A DNA stretch of 64,000 nucleotides from Roseiarcus sp963770275 (GTDB lineage: Bacteria; Pseudomonadota; Alphaproteobacteria; Rhizobiales; Beijerinckiaceae). The translations under genes were made by a program, and so were the position numbers. The notes below the pieces were generated by a model. The model searched no databases. It saw only the letters and a program-made list of their open reading frames with translations, and had not been told where the DNA came from. Positions within the stretch are counted from its first letter, which is position 1. Every line of letters begins with the position of its first letter. Where the stretch lies: assembly GCA_963770275.1 (NCBI GenBank), contig CAVYPD010000046.1, forward strand, positions 1 to 64,000, read 5' to 3'. Positions 59,334 through 64,000 of this stretch are shown one piece after another.

Positions 59334-59696
59334 ATGTCAGTGAAAATCCGCCTCTCCCGCGGCGGCACCAAGAAGCGCCCGTTCTATCGCATCGTGGTCG
59401 CCGATGCGCGCATGCCGCGCGACGGCCGCTTTGTCGAAAAGATCGGCACCTTCGATCCTTTGAAAGCCAAGGACGATGCCAGCCGCGTCGTGCTCGATCA
59501 GGAGAAGGCCAAGGCATGGCTCGCCAAGGGCGCGCAGCCGACCGACCGCGTGCTGCGTCTGCTCGACGGCCTCGGCCTCGCCAAGCGCGAAGCGCACAAC
59601 AACCCGCAGAAGGCGCTGCCGAAGAAGAAAGCGCAGGAGCGCGCCGCCGCTGCTACGGCCGCAGCCGAAAAAGCCGCGGCGGCTCCCGCGGCCTGA
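59334..59696 (+). CDS. rpsP: 30S ribosomal protein S16
   Basis: 120 residues, intact, AAAGGAAAACACC before ATG 59334. The diagnostic N-terminus is VKIRLSRGGTKKRPFYRIVV, followed by ADARMPRDGRFVEKIGTFDP. The C-terminus has an alanine/lysine-rich tail typical of alphaproteobacteria. A structural protein of the small subunit, in conserved order with ffh and rimM. Confidence 0.97.
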   Translation: MSVKIRLSRGGTKKRPFYRIVVADARMPRDGRFVEKIGTFDPLKAKDDASRVVLDQEKAKAWLAKGAQPTDRVLRLLDGLGLAKREAHNNPQKALPKKKAQERAAAATAAAEKAAAAPAA

Positions 59697-59711
59697 ACGC
59701 GGTAACCCAAC

Positions 59712-60234
59712 TTGCGCGCGCCCGATCGCCTCATTCTGATGGGCGTATTCGGCGCGCCGCAGGGGGTGCGCGGAGAAATTCGCGTTAAGTCGCTGACTGG
59801 CGAACCGAGCGCCATCGGCGCCTATGGGCCTCTGACCAACAAGAGCCGGACGCGGGCGTTCGCGTTCGAATCCCTCCGTTCGCTCAAGGACGACATGCTG
59901 GTGGCGCGGGTCACTGGCATTTCGACTCGTGAGGCGGCCGAGGCATTGAAGGGCGTGGAAATCTTCGCCCGCCGTGACCAGTTGCCGGCGCCCGACGAGG
60001 ACGAATTCTACTACGAGGACCTGGTCGGGCTAGAGGCGGTCGACGCGGCAGGAGGGCCCATCGGCCGCGTCGTGTCGCTCACGAACCATGGCGCCGGGGA
60101 CGTTCTCGAGATCGCGCCTGGCTCAAGGCGGCGAAACTCTGCTTCTGCCGTTCACCAAGCGTGTCGCGCCGCGCATCGATTTCGACGCCGGGCGGATCGT
60201 CATCGAACCCCCGAGCGAAGTCGAGGACGACTAG
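59712..60234 (+). CDS. rimM: 16S rRNA processing protein RimM, one +1 frameshift
   Basis: TTG 59712 start. RLILMGVFGAPQGVRGEIRV, SLTGEPSAIGAYGPLTN, EALKGVEIFARRDQLPAPDE, EFYYEDLVGLEAVDAAGGPI (PRC-barrel). An extra C at 60117-60118 shifts the frame; corrected, it continues LAQGGETLLLPFTKRVAPRI and ends VIEPPSEVEDD at TAG 60232. RimM binds S19 and assists maturation of the 30S head. Loss is severely detrimental, so the frameshift is probably an error. Confidence 0.9.
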
Positions 60235-60361
60235 CGTCTGAAGCGAACGGGGTGTTGCTAAGGGCGAAGGGGGCGGATACACAAAGGCGCTCGCGCCGTT
60301 GAGTTCATCCGGCGCCGTGGTTGGGATCCCGGGCCCGCTTGTTCGTTTGGAGACGCGCTGC

Positions 60362-61018
60362 ATGACGATGAGTTCCGAGACGGCTTCAACAGGCCATGGG
60401 GGCCACTCGGTAACGAAGCGGGACTTCTTGTTTCTGGCGACCGGATCGCTGGCGACGGTCGGCGTGGCGACAACCCTCTGGCCGTTCATCGACCAGATGA
60501 ATCCCGACGCCGCAACGATCGCGGCGGCCGGCCCGGTCGACATCGACATCGGCGCACTCCAGCCGGGACAGCGGGTCGTCACGCTGTGGGCGTCACGACC
60601 GGTGTTCGTAGTCAAACGTGCTCAGCCGGCGCTTGATGAACTAAAAAATCCAAAGCTGCTTTCTCAGTTGCGCGACCCGGACTCTGCGCAGAACCAGCAG
60701 CCCGCTTACGCAGCCAACTGGAGCCGGTCGGTTAAACCCGAGATTCTCGTGCTGGTCGGGGTCTGCACGCACCTTGGCTGCATTCCGCTGTTCGATCCGG
60801 ATCCCAGCAAGACGGATCCAGCGCCCGATTGGCCAGGCGGCTTCTTCTGCCCGTGCCATGGCTCCAAATATGACTTGGCCGGACGGGTGTTCCAGGGCGT
60901 GCCCGCGCCCTATAACCTGCCAGTGCCGCCCTATCATTTCCCCGACGACAAGACGGTTCGGGTCGGCCAGAACCCGCCCGGCGCGAATTTCGATTTCAAC
61001 TCGATCCAGCAGGTTTAA
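60362..61018 (+). CDS. petA: Rieske iron-sulfur subunit of ubiquinol-cytochrome c reductase
   Basis: 218 residues, intact. N-terminal twin-arginine-like KRDFLFLATGSLATVGVATT anchor helix, hinge AAAGPVDIDIGALQPGQ, cluster-binding boxes VGVCTHLGCIP and FFCPCHGSKYD (Cys-x-His and Cys-x-x-His), and a PAPYNLPVPPYHF proline loop. It transfers electrons from quinol to cytochrome c1. Cytochrome b and c1 genes (petBC/fbcBC) do not follow. Instead the gene sits between rimM and trmD, unusual for both complexes. Start ATG 60362; 60368 is also possible. Confidence 0.93.
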   Translation: MTMSSETASTGHGGHSVTKRDFLFLATGSLATVGVATTLWPFIDQMNPDAATIAAAGPVDIDIGALQPGQRVVTLWASRPVFVVKRAQPALDELKNPKLLSQLRDPDSAQNQQPAYAANWSRSVKPEILVLVGVCTHLGCIPLFDPDPSKTDPAPDWPGGFFCPCHGSKYDLAGRVFQGVPAPYNLPVPPYHFPDDKTVRVGQNPPGANFDFNSIQQV

Positions 61019-61070
61019 CCCCGAAGATCGATCGGTGACAGCAACCGGGTGAGCGCGTAAGCCTCGCCCG

Positions 61071-61751
61071 ATGTTCGCCTGCACAATCCTAACCCTGTTT
61101 CCGGCCATGTTCCCCGGCCCGCTTGGTCAGTCGCTGGCCGGCGACGCGCTGGCGCGGGGGTTGTGGTCGCTGGAGGCGCGCGACATCCGCGAGCATGGGC
61201 TCGGGCGCCATCGGGCGGTCGACGACACGCCGGCCAGCGGCGGCCCGGGAATGGTGATGCGAGCGGACGTTGTCGCCGCGAGCCTCGACGCGGCGCTCAC
61301 GCCTGATGATGCGAGGCCGCGCGTGATCATGAGCCCGCGCGGCGAGCCCTTCCGCCAAGCGCGAGCTCGCGAATGGGCGGCGGGCCCTGGCCTTGTCATC
61401 CTCTGCCCGCGCTTCGAGGGCGTCGATGAGCGAGTCATCGAGGCGCGCGGGCTGATCGAAGTGTCGGTCGGGGATTATGTGCTGTCGGGCGGCGAAATTG
61501 CCGCGCTCGCCATTCTCGACGCCTGCGTGCGCCTCATTCCCGGCGTGATGGGCAAGGAAAAGTCGGGCGCCGAGGAGAGCTTCGAGCGCGGGCTGCTGGA
61601 ATATCCGCACTATACCCGCCCACGCGAATGGGAGGGACGCGCAATTCCCGACGTGCTGCTCTCGGGCGACCACGCCAAGATAGCGGCCTGGCGACGCGCG
61701 GAGGCCGAGCGGATCACGCGAGAGAGGCGCCCGGACTTGACGGAGCGTTAG
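61071..61751 (+). CDS. trmD: tRNA (guanine-37-N1)-methyltransferase
   Basis: 226 residues, intact. FACTILTLFPAMFPGPLGQS, IREHGLGRHRAVDDTPASGG-PGMVM, LVILCPRFEGVDERVIEARG, and the trefoil-knot SAM site IEVSVGDYVLSGGEIAALAI. The catalytic/linker region ends YPHYTRPREWEGRAIPDVLL-SGDH. It methylates G37 of tRNAs to prevent frameshifting. rplS, its usual neighbour, is not downstream; the P-loop/cyclase gene is. Confidence 0.96.
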   Translation: MFACTILTLFPAMFPGPLGQSLAGDALARGLWSLEARDIREHGLGRHRAVDDTPASGGPGMVMRADVVAASLDAALTPDDARPRVIMSPRGEPFRQARAREWAAGPGLVILCPRFEGVDERVIEARGLIEVSVGDYVLSGGEIAALAILDACVRLIPGVMGKEKSGAEESFERGLLEYPHYTRPREWEGRAIPDVLLSGDHAKIAAWRRAEAERITRERRPDLTER

Positions 61752-61845
61752 GGGCCGCCAGGTTTCTTGTTTTTGTTCTCGCCGATCGCCCTATCCTGCG
61801 AGCAACGACCAGCCTACGGTTAAAAATAGACATGTGGAGGCCGGA

Positions 61846-63984
61846 ATGCCGGCGTGGGTAGAAGACGCACAACAGCTGACCGAGCTCAGAGACTTAAGCA
61901 GCTCGCAGAGCTCAGTCTTGCTTCGCACGACGGAAGTCGAAGAGTTCCTGTCCAACCTCAATTTGTCTTCTCACGCCCTCGTGGCGCCGAAGGGATTTGG
62001 GAAGACGCTCGTTCTCAAACTCAAGCGCATTTCATTGCAGGAAAATGACTATCGCTGCTTCCCATTCTCGCCAATTGTCGATCGCCCGAGCAACAAGCCG
62101 CCGATCCTTCCGAACGAAATCATAAATGTTCTGGAGAACAGCGACAATTGGGAGACGTTGTGGAACCTCGCGTTCTCGATATGCCTGATCAAGGGCTTCC
62201 AGGACGATCGCGACGTTCATCAGCAGCTTCAAGAATTGCTGGAATCGAAAGATCTTCCGCCGACACTGCTGAACATCCTGACCCATCCACACATCACCAG
62301 GCCGTTCGATATCCTGCATGATTGCCTGGCGGCGCAGCGCAACGAGATCTTCGCGATCATGCGGGCGGCGCAACAGGTGACGCGGATATTCGCGACAATT
62401 CACAAGCAGGCGGGAATATTCGTCGACAACATCGACGAATATCTCATCCACTACATCAACTTCTCTTATCTGCGCCGCAACGAGGTCCACGAACGGTTTG
62501 TCCGCATCTGGCACGCGGGGCAGATCGGCGCATGGCTCGCTTTACGCCGGCTGCATGGGATCAATCCCCATGTGCGAATATTCGTCTCGATCAGAAAGGA
62601 GGCGTATCAGCACGCCGCGCAGAACGAGCCGCAATTCTCCAATCTGAGGTCGTTCCGTAGGGAGTTGCGCTACAGAATCGAGGACATCAAACAGATCATC
62701 GAAAACAACATCGCGATCGCTTCAAAGAGTGATCTGGTCGACAGGAGCAGTGAAGATCCTCTGCTGCGTTTTCTTGGACCGAAAAATGAATATGTTTCAA
62801 ACGCGGGAACAGCGCGACAAGAGCGAGCGATAGACTATTGGACGCGCCACTGCTCGCTGAGGCCGCGCGACGCGATCGTCATCGGCAAGGAGATCAGCCT
62901 GATTGGCGCCAAGAGACGAAGTCAGCAGGAAATTCGGAACGCGATCAATTCCGCAGCCGCGGAGAGGGTAGAAACGCTCTTCAATGAGGTCGCGCCCTTC
63001 TTCAGCGGATTGTATCCGGAGATCTTCCCCCAGATCATCAAATCCAACGTGCTGACCTACGACGAGGTCGTCGAGGCGTCCCAAGCCTATGCGGACATCG
63101 CTGCGAGACAATACGAGATCGAAACCGAGGCGGCGCGACATCCGTTCTGCGCCCTCTATGCATTGGGGCTGGTCGGAATCGTCCAACAGAGCCGGGACGA
63201 TCCCGCACGGCTCGTGCAGAAGTTCGCTCCCGTCGGGGACATCGCCTTTGGCAAGATCCATGTCTTGCCGCAGGCCGAGACCTATGTGATCCACCCGTCG
63301 CTCAGCGACTTCATCACTCGGCGAAACGTCGGCTTTCTCAAAGAGCTGAACAAGCACAACGTCATCGGCGACGAGCTCGAATGGAGGCCCGAGGAAAGCA
63401 TCCGGTTTGTCGCCGTTGGCGATATTCGCGGCTACCGGGAAAACGTCGTCCAGATTGCCGGGAGGTCGCAAACCTTCGATAAATACTGGCGCGATTTGTT
63501 CCGGCAATTCACCGGCGATCTGGACTACGCAAATACGTCGGCCGGCGACCATCTGGTTTTGGCGGATCGAACGCCGGGCAGGCTGTTGCGCGCGGCGCGC
63601 GGGCTCAGCGCCCAACTCCTGGCCTCCGGATACAATTTGCAGATCAGAATCGGCGCGCATAGCGGGTTCTGGAAACTCAATCCCGCTCTGGAAGGCGCGC
63701 AGCACCCCGAAATCTCCGACATCGTTGTCGTCGCCGCGCGCATCGAACCCCTCGCCAAACCAGGGGACATTCTCCTCTCTCAACAATTCGTCGACGACGC
63801 GCAACGGTACGGATATCGCTTCGAGGAGGAAGGTTTTTCGCTCCTCGACGATCAATATGTCGGCGCTCAACGGTACCAGGCTGGAGCCGGCGTCTTGATC
63901 TCGAAAGACAGCGAGACCGCGCAGCACATCCCGATCTATCTGTTCGGCAGCGCCGGCGACGTGAAATCCAGCTCGAGCCTTTAG
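61846..63984 (+). CDS. P-loop NTPase fused to a class-III nucleotidyl-cyclase-like domain
   Basis: 712 residues from ATG 61846, preceded by GGAGG (GTG 61834 is the upstream alternative). Residues ~40-290 form a STAND/ORC-like P-loop NTPase: Walker A APKGFGKT (Lys53), Walker B IFVDNIDEYL (191-200), sensor-like IFVSIRKEAY. A helical middle region (~290-510) follows. Residues ~518-680 match class-III cyclases: VGDIRGY (Asp526, first metal), SAGDHLVLA (Asp568, second metal), IRIGAHSG, DIVVVAARIEPLAKPGDILLS (Arg632). The usual adenine-site Lys is Thr564 and the transition-state Asn is Val628. No membrane segment. Possibly a sensor-cyclase in defence or signalling; the partner gene, if any, lies beyond the window. 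Confidence 0.7.
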   Translation: MPAWVEDAQQLTELRDLSSSQSSVLLRTTEVEEFLSNLNLSSHALVAPKGFGKTLVLKLKRISLQENDYRCFPFSPIVDRPSNKPPILPNEIINVLENSDNWETLWNLAFSICLIKGFQDDRDVHQQLQELLESKDLPPTLLNILTHPHITRPFDILHDCLAAQRNEIFAIMRAAQQVTRIFATIHKQAGIFVDNIDEYLIHYINFSYLRRNEVHERFVRIWHAGQIGAWLALRRLHGINPHVRIFVSIRKEAYQHAAQNEPQFSNLRSFRRELRYRIEDIKQIIENNIAIASKSDLVDRSSEDPLLRFLGPKNEYVSNAGTARQERAIDYWTRHCSLRPRDAIVIGKEISLIGAKRRSQQEIRNAINSAAAERVETLFNEVAPFFSGLYPEIFPQIIKSNVLTYDEVVEASQAYADIAARQYEIETEAARHPFCALYALGLVGIVQQSRDDPARLVQKFAPVGDIAFGKIHVLPQAETYVIHPSLSDFITRRNVGFLKELNKHNVIGDELEWRPEESIRFVAVGDIRGYRENVVQIAGRSQTFDKYWRDLFRQFTGDLDYANTSAGDHLVLADRTPGRLLRAARGLSAQLLASGYNLQIRIGAHSGFWKLNPALEGAQHPEISDIVVVAARIEPLAKPGDILLSQQFVDDAQRYGYRFEEEGFSLLDDQYVGAQRYQAGAGVLISKDSETAQHIPIYLFGSAGDVKSSSSL

Positions 63985-64000
63985 CGGATCGGCGGAAGGA

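Noticed and set aside
1..64000. Genetic code reassignment (TAG/TAA as glutamine)
   Set aside because: Many intact genes end in TAA or TAG at family-normal positions. Three in-frame stops at Gln sites are better explained by mutation or error.
1..64000. CRISPR arrays, prophage or conjugation genes
   Set aside because: No regularly spaced direct repeats, capsid, tail, integrase or relaxase-like proteins were found.

Overview
The window looks like a GC-rich alphaproteobacterial chromosome segment, most likely Hyphomicrobiales/Rhizobiales. This rests on a hisE-coaA pair, a CtrA-type DNA-binding domain fragment, an ffh-rpsP-rimM-trmD block, and many ABC sugar importers with ATGA/GTGA stop-start overlaps. 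The genus cannot be fixed from sequence alone; Beijerinckiaceae or Methylocystaceae is only a guess.

Layout. (1) 1-7.6 kb: a GntR regulator diverges from a polar-amino-acid-type ABC importer, two class-III aminotransferases, an SDR and an RraA-like protein, probably for uptake and catabolism of an amino compound. (2) 7.6-9.8 kb: a decayed IS200/IS605 transposase, dinB, and the stump of a ribose-type permease. (3) 9.8-19.1 kb: 3-hexulose-6-phosphate synthase and 6-phospho-3-hexuloisomerase (RuMP-type pair), a convergent PfkB kinase, a phytanoyl-CoA-dioxygenase-like enzyme, a family-1 sugar ABC importer and an SDR. (4) 19.1-33.2 kb: a large sugar/polyol locus. Leftward it carries RbsB/A/C-type transport, an XylB-like kinase, an SDR, GldA-like and GatD-like dehydrogenases, a second FGGY kinase, a SorC regulator and a deleted deoC-ALDH remnant. 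Rightward it carries a cupin-type phosphoglucose isomerase and an AroE-like protein. The 285-bp divergent control region contains several inverted repeats. (5) 33.2-43.2 kb: a GlcD-type FAD oxidase, RpiR regulator and UlaG-like metallo-hydrolase face a second ribose-type importer with two permeases and an alpha/beta hydrolase. (6) 43.2-45.9 kb: gene debris (SDR tail, CtrA tail, unknown gene) up to tRNA-Val(CAC), a possible island edge. (7) 45.9-64 kb: more core-like content: hisE, coaA, a TraB/GumN protein, an intact deoC with a two-domain ALDH, an unknown membrane protein, an isoquinoline-oxidoreductase-type molybdenum hydroxylase, then ffh-rpsP-rimM-[Rieske petA]-trmD. The last gene fuses a P-loop NTPase to a class-III nucleotidyl-cyclase-like domain.

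Two cautions affect every reading. Many genes carry single-base +1 frameshifts, and these also break coaA and rimM, which a living cell should need. Most are therefore probably sequence errors, not biological decay. Separately, three glutamine codons appear as TAG/TAA. Genes marked as frameshifted should be read as probable intact genes unless other evidence (deletion, truncation) says otherwise.

The most interesting candidates are the P-loop/cyclase fusion at the right edge, the polyol locus with its divergent operator region, the RuMP-type pair inside a sugar region, and the deoC-ALDH duplication in which one copy has suffered an internal deletion.
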